From assembly GCA_038496445.1 (NCBI GenBank), contig JALMLS010000329.1, positions 246,866-310,865 of the forward strand: 64,000 nucleotides of DNA. The letters are read 5' to 3'. Positions 12,577 through 24,000 of the stretch are shown here, piece by piece. The notes below the pieces were generated by a model. That model searched no databases and was not told the origin of the DNA. It worked only from the letters and a program-made list of their open reading frames with translations. Made by a program: the position numbers and the translations under genes. Position 1 is the stretch's first letter, and each line of letters starts with the position of its first letter. This stretch comes from Trichosphaerium sp. ATCC 40318. Lineage: Eukaryota > Discosea > Flabellinia > Trichosidae.

Positions 12577-12854
12577 GTTGAGCTAGAACTTATGAAAAAA
12601 CATTGCTTACTTATTCACAAACTTAAGCTTCGTTTAGTTTATTGGCAGTAACTCTTCTCCTCTTCGTTTGCTGTTTTGGCTTACGTCTTCTGTCGTAACA
12701 ATGCTGTTCGCGCCCTGTTATCCAACGGCATGTTGCAAACGTACGGCCGCACGCAACGCTCTCGACCTAACATAACGCCCTTTTGGATGTTTGAAATATT
12801 TGTTATTAATTCCTGATTGTTTGTTGAAGCAGAATAATATTCCGAACTTTTATT

Positions 12855-13025
12855 GTGATGAAGTATACTCCTCCGAGGATAATCCTCAGCTGCAAAAGGT
12901 TTCTATTTACTTGGAAATGACACAGATCACAGTACCTGATCGCAAGATGCATGCTACTGAAAGAATGGCAACCTTTCGAAGCTGAAGAATCTGGAATATT
13001 CCCACGGAGGTGTATACTTCATCAC
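12855..13025. repeat. Fold-back (imperfect inverted repeat)
   Basis: Outer arms 12855-12875 and 13005-13025 are complementary at 20 of 21 positions (GTGATGAAGTATACTCCTCCG against its near-reverse complement). An inner pair, 12887-12901 and 12971-12985, matches at 13 of 15. The loop of about 70 bases contains a further short palindrome around GATCACAGTACCTGATC. Both strands are open in similar frames and both read CDEVY, as expected of an inverted copy. It sits between the Sec1-like gene and the granulin-like gene. It may be a MITE-like remnant or a local inverted duplication. Confidence 0.65.
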
Positions 13026-13158
13026 ATATCCTAAAACTGAGGATAACATTATCAACGTAATAAACAAGAATTGGAGAAACAGATTTATTCAATTTAGTAT
13101 GATTGCAACAAGCTCTAGACCAAAGAAGATAAGAAATAAATGAAGTTGCAACTATTTT

Positions 13159-13806
13159 TTATACAAGATAGTACGTACTTTGTAAAGACAAATCTAAGGC
13201 AGAAACGCAAGCACCTGTTTTAATATCACATGTGGAACTTTGTGGGCAACAATGCAATTTATCACTGCAACATACACCTTTTTCTAACGGACAGCAACCA
13301 GAGATACCTTAAATTCCAGTCACGCAAGTAAACCAAATCAAAAAAATAAATTAGTTTAGCGTACCGTTTGATAATACACAACACGTGCCATTGTCAGCAC
13401 AATTTACGTCCTTACACTCATTGCTAACCTAGAAGGCCAAAAGTTTTTTCAGAAAACGCTTCGTTTCGCATGGGCACGTGCCTTGATATCCTGTAGTTTA
13501 CTTGCTTTACTCGCACACGTGTTATTAACTAAATCGCAGCTGTATGACTTTGGACAACAAGAAAGGCCGCTACTACAACAAACACCATCTGTGTATGGGC
13601 AACAGCCATAGGATCCTTCATTAAATAAGATGTAACGGTTTCGTGTTTGAAACGTCGGAAAGCAAGCTAAAAAGCGGGCCGCATTGCGTTAACGTACCGT
13701 CTGCTAGTTTACAGCAAGTGTCACTACTGGGACACGATGAACCATCACCGCACTGTGATGCCAGAGCACAGCAGATTGAAAGAAAAGCTACCAGAGTGTA
13801 TAGCAT
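13159..13806 (-). CDS. Small secreted granulin-like protein
   Basis: ATG at 13806 begins a clear signal peptide (MLYTLVAFLSICCALAS), followed by C-G-DGSSCPSSDTCCKLADG. Two granulin-type cores follow: YGCCPYTDGVCCSSGLSCCP with YSCD, and SGCCPLEKGVCCSDKLHCCP with STCD. The CC-x5-VCC-x5-CCP spacing is diagnostic of the granulin/epithelin fold. Granulins are disulphide-rich peptides released from secreted or lysosomal precursors; in plants they follow papain-type proteases. Here they stand alone as roughly two to two and a half modules. Introns separate the modules. The stop at 13159-13161 assumes that a GTACGT just before it is coding; if it is a donor, the gene extends further left. Confidence 0.75.
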
Positions 13807-14015
13807 TTTGTTAAACAAATTTAACGTTGTTATGGTCAATTTATTTAACACAGATATTTTCCCACAGCCCTAAGTCGCGTACCTGGGTTTGTTTGCAGTA
13901 CAGGCAAGAGCCGCTGTGGAGGATAGAACACATATTCTACATGTAAAGTCATGATCGTGGGGATCATTATCCAACTTTGGATGGATATTGGACACGTGTT
14001 CTGTAATCAGACAAG

Positions 14016-14235
14016 ATGTACGTCACACTCCTAATTATGAGCCTACGAATAAAGGTTTGGTTACCAATTACCTTGCTGTTAGCAATCATTGCAGTGGTAG
14101 CACATGTGTATTACTGCTAAATGATGTGGATTGTAGTGTACGATATCGTACTGTTGCACAAGAAAATACATCGGCAACAATCAGAGCAAATCCTGGTTGC
14201 TTAATCGAGCCATGAATGGCCTAGTGCGCTTCTAA
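14016..14235 (+). CDS. Possible small single-pass membrane protein
   Basis: An ATG at 14016 opens MYVTLLIMSLRIKVWLPI, followed by a hydrophobic stretch (LLLAIIAVVAH). Reading on requires a putative 31-nt intron (GTGTATTACTGC...GATTGTAG). The frame then continues with a basic, Cys-containing tail to TAA at 14233-14235, about 60 residues in total. No family is recognised. A competing frame (13988-14215) is also open and Cys-containing, so this call is weak. Confidence 0.22.
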
Positions 14236-14573
14236 ACAGTGTCAAACCTCATTCCTGATACTATCATTTTGATTGGCAGCTCTACTACAAGTAGATGCAT
14301 CGTGACACCCTCATTTTTTAGGTACTGCCTAATTGTTACGAGACAAATAATGTCCAAGGATGTTGATGGCTAGACATTAAGAAGAAGAAATTGAAAATTC
14401 GCTAAATGTCAAGTCTTGGCTACAAATGGTGCTCCAAAATGCTGTCATATATGTATCATTGCGTGCAGTTGAGTATAGAAGCTGTCGTAATAAAAAGACG
14501 GAGAAAAATAAAAAAGTCGGTCAACTTCTTCCTCAAATACACTAAACGACACCAATTATAATACGTGATTAAC

Positions 14574-15329
14574 ATGCTGAGGTTCTCAAGTAAGTTTGTC
14601 CGTTTTATTTGCTGTTTACTTTAAAGTTTAACATTGTTAGGTCGCATCGGTTTACAAAGCGCTTCACAGAGGTGCCAACTTCCCACAAGAAAAGTACGAG
14701 CTACAAAGGCCGCAACAAGTTCAAAATCTAGCGTATCAAACCTACGCGCGTCAAGTATGCTTCTACAGCTCATAGGTCATAATTAACGGTTTTTTTTAGA
14801 CTTTGTGGTTCCTAGCACCTTTGCTCACGCCTACGCTTCAGAGGCGAAGAACCTGATCACCAAAGAAGACCTAGACAAAGCTCGCATCGCTTGGGGTGAC
14901 GCTCTCGTCGCAATCTCCAAATCTTACGAAGCGGAAGGCATAGATGGCGCTCGCAAGCTTGCAGATGGCGTGCTAGACGCTGCCTATGGTTACAACCTCG
15001 GTGACGTTTTGTTCAAGCCTACCCTCTCCAGCGGCGAAAAAACTTTTCGTCCAACGAAAAAGGGAGCGCTTTCTTACTTTGTCGGTCACGACGAGGAGTA
15101 CCCACTTGATGGAGGCTTTGGTATCAAAGGCTGGCGCAAGGTAGAATCTGAAACGTCTGCCTACTTTATCGAAGACAGTGTTGCCATGTGGATGGGCTGG
15201 GTCATCATGACTGACAAGGATGGGAATGTAACTAAAGTTGATAAAAGTTGGGGCTATAAAAAAGATGCCGAAGGCACCTTGCGAATCATTCAGCACCACT
15301 CGTCGCTGCCTTATGATCCAAAGCAATAA
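14574..15329 (+). CDS. SnoaL/NTF2-like stress-type protein with organelle-targeting leader
   Basis: ATG at 14574 gives MLRFSS and then, after an intron (GTAAGT...TTAG), RIGLQSASQRCQLPTRKVRA, a basic, Ser-rich leader without acidic residues that suggests mitochondrial or plastid import. A second intron (GTATGC...TTTTAG) precedes the main exon, which starts FVVPSTFAHAYASE. The mature part contains ITKEDLDKARIAWGDALVAI, DAAYGYNLGDVLFKPT, LSYFVGHDEEY, GFGIKGW, VAMWMGW, WGYKKDAEGTLRIIQHHSS and ends DPKQ. This is the pattern of a bacterial and algal family often mislabelled phosphoribosyl-AMP cyclohydrolase and better described as SnoaL-like; its activity is unknown. The unusually long intron-free 3' exon and higher GC hint at a transferred gene. 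Confidence 0.72.
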
Positions 15330-16150
15330 ACAAACCAAAAGGATAAAGCAAAGACCACCAATGACAATCAATCACTCCAAGACTAGTTTTAACCGTTCCA
15401 ATCACTTGGGCATTATATATTTACATGCATGCATAATTCTCAAAATACATATCATCCAAGGAGGTAAAAAAAAGTACGCTGGAGCAACGTAAAGAATATT
15501 TAATAAACTTTTATCTACAATGTGCTCGTTACCTGTTATATTCGTACTTTTTTATTATTTGTTAAGACACGTGGTCATTATTTCATGATAAAATCATTGA
15601 CATCATTGGTTGAATGAGAAAAACCAAACTAGGGACTAACTGATATAGGCAATGATATGGTCTAACACCTTCTATACTTTTAAATAACCTAACAATTCCA
15701 TTCCATACATCAATGCAGATTTTTCGTCACTAGTAGCATGATCTTAGCAGACTTCCCATACTGATCTATGCCGATTCGAAGTTTAGTGCTCATACTGGAA
15801 CCTATGAAATACCATTACCTTTTTCAACAGATAAAAAAAATCACTATACTTTGATATGCCTCCTTGTACCTTATCTCTTCAAGGTAAAATCCATGAAGTT
15901 TATGTTCTCTGCTATGAAATACCAGATGTATTTAGTCTTCAAGTATTTACCATAGTCAACAATAAAAGGGAAAAACATGAATGGCATATTTAGGTATATT
16001 TTACAACCATTGTTCTATTGTTACAAGCAATGTTGTAAATCTTACAATGTACAAGGCATCCCAATAACAACTGTTAGTGAGTAACGGGGGAAGTTAACTA
16101 GAAGTTCCAGATTTTGTAGGAATTACCCTAGAACTTTCAAATTCTCCCCA
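15330..16150. other. Intergenic
   Basis: About 820 bp between convergent genes. AT-rich, with short A and T runs and no open frame, RNA-like structure or repeat that I can support. The open frames seen here are extensions or shadows of the neighbouring gene. Confidence 0.6.
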
Positions 16151-17174
16151 TTAAATCACTTTATTCTTAAAGCTATCTAGGTATTTTTCTAGTTGTGGTT
16201 TTAATATCTGACCGCTTTTGTCCCACATTTGGTATCCTCCTTTTAGTTTACCATCTGCATAACAACACCTCATTTTCAATAAACCATTTTGATACCATTC
16301 CTTGTATTCACCATCAATATAACCATTTTTATAACAACATTGTTTATATAATTGTCCATTTTTATACCACACTCTGTATTGTCCTTCTCTCTTATCATTC
16401 ACATAACCGCCTTGGTCATATAAACTCCCATTTATCCAATATCCTTTGTACATTCCTTCTTTTTTGCCGTTTTTATAGTGATACTCTGACAGTCCACCAA
16501 AGACACTCCAGCTTTTATATTCTCCCTCTTTTTTTCCATCAACAAAATATCCATGTTCTACAATTTTACCAGTTGAGTACCATCTCTTATACTCACCTTC
16601 CTTTACATTATTTTTAAAATAACCTCTATCAGACAATGTACCATCTCGATACCAACTCTTACATTCACCTTCAAGCTTTCCATCAACATATGTCCCGTGT
16701 TCAGATAGTTGATTTTTTTCATTGTTGTAATACTTGGAATACTTTCCCTCCTTTACGCCATGTACAAAGTTTAAACAAAGCTCCAACTTACCATTATCAT
16801 GCCACTCCTTACTTTCTCCATGAAGTTCGCCATTAAAGTAAGTACAGTGTATCCGTAGTTGACCATTCTCAAACTCTTTGTATTCTCCATGAAGTTTACC
16901 GTTTTGCCAATTCTCTTCAATTGCGAATGTGTGACCCTGTTTAAGCCATTTCCCATGTTTTTTTAATTCATAGTCAAACCTTGTTGTTGTTGCTGTTTGT
17001 TTCGATAACAGAGGCCATTTTTCGTACATTTCTCGGGCCAAGTCTACTATATCGAGATGTAGCTCAACTGGAAGGCGAAATAGATGACAAGTTTGCTCGA
17101 GTGATGCTTGTAACTAAACAGGTGTAAGATTCAAACAATAAGCTGTAATAAAGAACCTTGCGCTTTGCGGCCAT
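16151..17174 (-). CDS. F-box-like/MORN-variant repeat protein A
   Basis: The long exon 16151-17080 encodes an F-box-like head (FRLPVELHLDIVDL, then KWPLLSKQ, TRFDYELKKHGKW). It is followed by about ten units of roughly 22 residues with the core G-x-Y-K-x-W-Y-x-N-G-x-L-x-x-x-x-x-Y-x-x-G-K, for example HGESKEWHDNGKLELC and IDGEYKEWYQNGLLKMRC. These are the MORN-variant repeats of the bacterial YwqK family. An upstream mini-exon, MAAKRK, joined through a 43-nt intron (GTTCTTTATT...GTTTAG) gives the start at 17174; a longer 5' exon is possible. An F-box head would suggest an SCF ubiquitin-ligase substrate receptor, with the repeats as the binding face; this is inference. Two paralogues lie at 26281-26973 and 36112-37143. 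Confidence 0.72.
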
Positions 17175-18040
17175 TGCTAGGTCCACCTGGAGAGCGAGTA
17201 TTTCTCCAGCGGTTTTTAAGCTTCGAAAGTACGTTTAGGAGCTAAATACCAAATTAAATAACAAATTATGTTAAAACAATGTTTGGCACGTGCCTCTTGT
17301 TCTTCTTAACAGCATATAGTATGACTGAAGTTGACATTTTGCGCTTTACTGACTGAACGTACTGCTCTCACATTCTTACTTTTCCTCCTGCGTTTGCAAG
17401 TACTGTTTTTATACATCGAAAATAAAACAAGGTGTTTCTGTAGCAAATGGTCAGGATGCCTTTCAAAGCTTTCAGTCCAATTGTCTGCAAAGTCCTACCA
17501 GTTCGGTGCGCCAGTTTTTATGTTTTTGTGGATAGGTGGTGGGGAAAAAACTAGAGAATTTGACTGTACCAGTTTTAAGCCTTAAAGTTGTTTTATTTAC
17601 AAAAGTGGTTGTCATTGTTGGCTGTGAACTTTTAAAGTACTACAAACATCACAAGTATTATCGCAACTAAAACAGTTAACGTAGCAGTACTACCACTATA
17701 AGGTGGTGGCGCTACTGTACCGCAGTTGCTTATGGAACAGTAATCGTGAAGCTGGCCGAGATGCCCTTAATCCTGGTTTGCCATGCGCGTCACATCTAGC
17801 TGAGTTAAAATTGAAAATCCATTTATGCATACTACTTAATCTACATCAGTCACAAAGCGAAACATAAAATCAGTTTTTCTTAGAGCTGTAACAGGCCTTA
17901 GTTTTTTGAATTGGTCTTGTATAATAAATGAGGACTGCATAGATTGTACAGATTGATTTTTGTTTTTATTTAAGCAATCAAACAACGCTTTCTTTCTTTT
18001 TTCTGTTTTTGACGAGTGAATTTTTATAATAGAAATGGAT
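17175..18040. other. Intergenic
   Basis: Lies between the F-box/MORN gene A and the 3' end of BRR2. The stretch directly upstream of gene A (17175-17240) is open and may contain more of its 5' exon. The rest shows T-rich and A-rich runs and no supported gene. The open frame on the minus strand down to 17836 is only read-through past the BRR2 stop in another frame. Confidence 0.55.
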
Positions 18041-21000
18041 CTATTCTGTGTCCATAGCATCAACTCCCTCCGAAGGTTTAACAGTGACTTCAAGCTCCTC
18101 AATCTGATCGCATCCCATGTACGAGTCACACATGAGGTAAACAGTCCAAGTGTACGAACCAGCCTAAAGAGAAAACACTTAGTACAAAAGCAACCCACAA
18201 AAAAACCACAAAAAATCGAAGTTCGAACTCGTACCTCTGGTGCAAAAAATCGAAGAGGAACCTTCTTTTTCCGTGTAAAGTTAACCAATTTGGTACAATA
18301 CATAGCCTTGGTATCCTTATCACCAAGTACAAGCCACCAATTCTCTATTTTTTCTTCAGGATAGAAAGGTGCTGATACTTTCTCGAGTTGCTCGCCATCA
18401 TCAATCTCACGTTCGAGCAATACATTGATACAAGCTTGTTCGCCTGCAAGAATCTCGTCTGGCTCTCCAACAGTGATTTCAATATTAGGGTAACGGTTAC
18501 AAGCGTTTGCAACAGCAGCGTGGTTCTCCTCTGGGATAAGCTTTAGTATTTCCATACGTTCGTCATCTTCCATCTCGAGGAGACCGTAAACGTCTAAATC
18601 TTGATGTTTTGATTTAACAAACTCAATCACTTTTGACCCAAAGTGTGGGAGCTGTTTCAAAACGTGATCTGTAGTCCACATGGATTGAACGACCATTTGA
18701 CATAATTCCATAGCTGCAAGGCCTGGGTTTAACCAGGAGGAGTATGCAATAACATCAACCATTGCCCTAAATTACTCGCGTTAATACACAAGCAAAGTAT
18801 TATTAAAAAACCTGAAACGAAGAAATATTGTAAAAAAAAAACTACGGCCTCAGAAAGACGAAATCTGCATAAGACAGCTCCATGTCGTTGTAAAACACAA
18901 CGGGTAGAGCAAAGCTGGGACAAATGCCTCGAATAACTCATCACAGGGCATTTTTTCAAAACAAAACTTGAAAAAAAAGTAGCGTAATGAACCGTACCTT
19001 AGAAGCCTTGGTGCAGTGCGCACTACAAAGTCTTGATCGCGGTCCAGATCTGCTGGTAATTTTCGTCGTGAGAAGTGACATTGCAACAAGATATTGGCCT
19101 TGGTCTCAACAGAGTTGTAGTCTGGTTTGCCAATCTTGACAGGCAAGTGTCTTGCGAGTCTACGAAGCATTTTGTCTTCCTTGTGACGAACAGATAGCTC
19201 GTCGAACTCGAGAGCATGAGATAAAATCTCCAAGAGTCCCTTGAGGTTTGTCTTTGCCTTGATACTAGCGCTGAACACCTCGATTGTAGTGTATTTGATG
19301 TTGTAGTGAGCTGCAATCATACCCAAGTTAAGAGCAGATAGATCCATCTCATTCTCGACAGCGACACACTTGCACTCTTCCAAAGTAGAGATTGTGTCCT
19401 CTACAAGCTCGGACAGGTGGTCAGACAAGTGGCGGCGTGTTGTACCAGCCAAGTTATAGTAGTTAGGATTCTTACTAAGTATTGAGTCAGTATAAGAAGA
19501 TGTATTGGTGTGCGTTTGAACGTACGTTAAGCGACGGTAATAGAAGGTCCATGTCAAGTAATCTACAGCATCTTGCTTGTTTGTAATAACTTTGGATACA
19601 ATCTCAGCGTTGACATGATCATAGAGATGATGTTCTAGATGAGACTCGACTGGAAGCGATTCATTCAAGAATTTTTTGTAAAATTCCTTCTTTGGAGCGT
19701 AGCAGAAGATAACACACTACAAAGGCAAGTCAATAACTTGAGTACAGTCGAAAAAAAAAAAAAAGAAAGAATAGATTTCGTCAAATTTACCTTTGCGCTG
19801 TGATCTTCTCCCATGCGTCCAGCTGCGCCAATCATTTGTAATAGATCAACAATAGTGTAATCCATGTACTTGTGTTCTCTACCCTCATAGTACTGTGTAC
19901 CAACAATGCAAACAAGATGTGCTTTAGTTGATAATTTCCAAGCCATATCATGAGTTGCAATGAGTACTTGAATAGCACCTGATGCGAACAACTGTTCGAT
20001 AGCCTAATACAATCGTAAGACAAACTACCCACTAAAGAACTAAACAAAAACGCAGCAGAACGTACACTCTTCTCTGCTGGGGACATGGCATCGTGGTAGT
20101 AGGCAATACCATACAATGCATACTTGAGAAGACGTGGATTAATGTCAGCAAGGAAGTTCTCAATAACTGAGGTATCCTGGATTTGCAAGAATCGTTTTGG
20201 ATCGTCTTCAGCATTGAGGTGAGCGATCAAGTCGCTAGCAACTTGACGTGCATTCTTCCTGGATGCTGTGAAGACAACAACAGGTTTGTTTTCAGCCTTG
20301 GAGGTGATGTGATGCAAGAGCGGTTTCATCATGGACAAGAAACGAGCTTTTTGATGGTGATGCTCGAATCCTTGAAGATGAACTTCAAGAGGGACTGGAC
20401 GTGTGTTTGGTGGGAAATTGAAAAGTGTCTGTGATGTAGCACCTATCCATTCACCGACATCCTTGGCATTTGCAATAGAAGATCCCAAAGCGACGATTCG
20501 GACTGGCTTGACGATTGGTTCGCCAGCTTCCTCCTTCTCCTTGTTATCCTTTGTCAATTGGGAGGACATGTAACGAAGACGTGAAATAACAACTTCTAGG
20601 GATGTTCCACCAGATCCAATGAGATGAATCTCATCGGCAATGACAAGTCCGATGTTTTGAATAGGTTTTCGAACATTCCATTTACGACTTACAACATCGA
20701 ACTTATCAGCAGTAGTAAGTACGATATTAGCAGATCGAAGAAGTTTGAGATCACGTGTTGTCTCTCCAGTGAGTTTGACAATGTTAATTGAAAGAGGTCC
20801 GAACTTCTCAGTCCATTCGGTGTATACGTTTTCGACAGTCTCATCTTTCAATGTCACGTATAAGATTGTTGTATCATTATCAGACGCCAAATGCTTCAAA
20901 ACAGCGAACTAAAAGAGAGTGAGTCAGCGTTCAAAGTGGGAAGAGAATGACAAAAAAGAAGAAAACAAAAAATGGATAAAGCCGTTTTACCTCAGCACAG

Positions 21001-24000
21001 ATCGTCTTTCCAGAGTTGGTAGGTGCGCACACTAAGGCGTTCTTTTCACCGTTGTATAGTGTACTAAACACTTGAGTTTGGATAGCGTTAAAGTGATTGA
21101 ACTTTCTGTTGTATAATTTCTCATATTCAGGTACTCTCAAAGCAGCAACAGGGAGTGGGTTCAAATCAAGGAGCTGACTCTGTGGTGGGTATTTATGAGG
21201 TAAAATCAAGTGACGGAATGACACTGGAAGTAAAGTCTCGGCACCAAGCCATCTGTCTGCACGAACCTACACAGGAACAAAATTAGCAAAAATGTTCAAC
21301 AAAAAAAAAAGTAGTAAGACTGTCCGTACCTTAATAAAGTATTGTGGTGGTTTAGGCTCGAAAACAGGTACTGTGAACGTGACAAAGTGTTCAACGTTAG
21401 CAAATTTTTGCTTGAGCAAGAAGTACTCTTGATGCAAGATAGTTTCACCATCAACATCCATAACAACAATATAAAAAGCCAAAGCCTTATCATGAAGTTG
21501 TTGGTCCCATTCAAAGTCAGGAGTGATTGTGAGCTCGCATTTCAACAGAGAACGTGTGATAGGTTGAACTGTTGCGCTAACGTCCAATTTTGGGAACTTG
21601 TGAACCAATGTGTAGATTTCTTTACCGAGACGTGGGTATCGGATAAATTCACCAATTTCCTTTGGCGTAAGATGATACAAACGATCAATGTCCATATCCT
21701 TCTTTTCGAGTTTCTTGATGATATCAATAGGAACACGTCTTCCAAACTGTCGGAGTGGAGATTGTGAAGCCCATTGACGACGCTCAATCATTTGACAGAA
21801 CGATAAAGCACGCTCAGCAACTTGAACCCAACCCTAAACCAGCAAGTGTTAGTTGAAAGAAAGAAAGGAAAAAAAATTGTTTTTTCGGCGTACACGATGG
21901 AGAGCAAGCTCGAATAGACAACGCATGATACGTGCAGCACTTTGTGTTACGTAGACCATATCAGAAAGAAGTGAAAAACCTTCTAGTGATAACCTGGAGA
22001 TGTAGGATTGCAATAATACATTAATCTTGGCGGTTGGTTCTTCCATGCTTTCTTTCACAGGAATAGGAACACGTTCCAAAAGCTTTTGGAGCTCAGTGCG
22101 CTCCTCTGGTCTAACAGCAAGATATTTGAATTCACCTGACAAAGAAAAGATCCTACACAAAAGAGATAAGCACCAAAACAAATGAAGAAAACGGAAGACA
22201 GAAAAAAGGGAGTCTTAGCCAAACAGTACCTCAGAAGTTCAATATCACTTGTGGTTGGCTTCAAGTTCTCGTTGTAAGTAGCCATAGACTCGTATGAGAT
22301 GTAGTAGTGAGAAGCAATACGACCAATATCGGCGACTTGGAGGCTTCCTGTTTTTCTATCATACTTGATGAGATTAGCCTTGGCGAGCATAGTGGCTGCA
22401 GTGTGAGCCAAATCAATACGAGGTTGCTCCAAGAGTTGATCAGCTTTGGCTTCCTCTAAAAAAAAAAGTTAAGCCTCGTGCCTTTAGATGGCTGGTGAGT
22501 TTCAAGAGGCGTACCTTCATCTATGTCATACATAGTTGGGTTACGTATCATACAGACATACAAGTATGTGTACTCAAGCCATTTGACAACATCCTTAATG
22601 CTCTGTACTGATCCCAAGACAATCTCAGCATTCAAAGCATCTGGTAGCATAGTGATCAATTGACTCTCGATAGGCACGTGATTATTCATGAGAGATAAAT
22701 AATATGTCACTTCACTGTGTGTTGTAATGACGATACCCTCTCCGATAGTATCGAATTGTGGACGACCAGCACGACCCAACATTTGCATGATATCCATAGC
22801 AGTGATTTCTACCCATTTACCAACTTCTGCGGAGTAAACTTGTGTACCCTTCACGATAACAGAATGAGCTGGTAAATTAACACCCCAAGCGAGTGTTGAA
22901 GTAGACACCAAGACTTGAACGTGCTTGCTGCCGAATAGATCCTCTACTAAATTACGATCACCGCGCTGCATACCGGCGTGGTGAATTGCAAAACCATAAG
23001 GCAATAATTCTTTGAGAATAGCATCACTACAGCCTTCCTCAGCTTCCGACATTAAAATTTCTCTGGAGGCTGAATCTTCCTTAATGAAACGACCAAGTGT
23101 GTCGTTCCTTAAGCACATCTCGATAAGCATCTTGGCAGTACGAGCTGTTTCTTTACGGGAATGGACAAAGATCAAGATTTGGCTCTTTCCTGCTTGATCC
23201 ATAACCTTTTCGTAGCAAATCTCGTTCATCAGCTCTAGGCGTTTGAATGGCTTTCTAACGGTAATACCACAGAAGGTCTGCTCCAATGGGATAGGACGGT
23301 AGTCGTTAGGGAAGTAGAATAAGTTCTCTTCGCTCACACGAAGGAAAGTTGCGACGTCTTCGTAACCTGGCAAAGTAGCTGAGAGGCCGACAATCCTCAC
23401 CATTTCTTCGGTTGTTTCGACTTGACGAATAGTTCTCGCTACAACGCTTTCGAGAACAGGACCACGGGAATCATGAAGCAGATGAATCTCATCAATGATA
23501 ACTAGGCGGACCAACTGAGTGTAGGTTCTGTCACCAGCTTTACGGGTGATAATATCCCACTTCTCAGGGGTTGTAAAAATTACCTAAAACCCAAACAGTC
23601 AGAGAAGAATTCAAAAAAAAAAAGGCAATGCCAAAAGGCAATGCCAAATACGAAAAAATAAAAAAAACAGAACATACCTGTGTATCGGAGATTTGTTGTT
23701 TGTTAAGGTTGTGGTCACCTGACAGCTCATCCACACGAATACCATAAGGCTTTAGGCGCTGTCCAAAAGTGTGCACCATTTCTTGTACCAAGGACTTCAT
23801 TGGCGCAATATAAACAATTTTGAAGCTATCCAAATCTAATTTTCCAGTTTCTTTATCAATGTGTTGGCCGATTTCATGCAACATTGTTAACATAGCAACG
23901 TTTGTTTTACCAGCACCAGTAGGCGCACACACTAGCATATTTTCTACACCTTCAAAAGCCGCTTTGTATACTCTACTTTGAATTCTAAAAAAAAGGGATT

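Noticed and set aside
14973-15371. 132-codon open frame on the minus strand
   Set aside because: It is the antisense shadow of the SnoaL-like exon, whose plus-strand protein has clear family motifs.
17836-18762. 308-codon minus-strand open frame at the BRR2 3' end
   Set aside because: It reads through an intron and then in a wrong frame. The true last BRR2 exon, joined by an intron that starts GTACGAG, ends DAMDTE at 18041.
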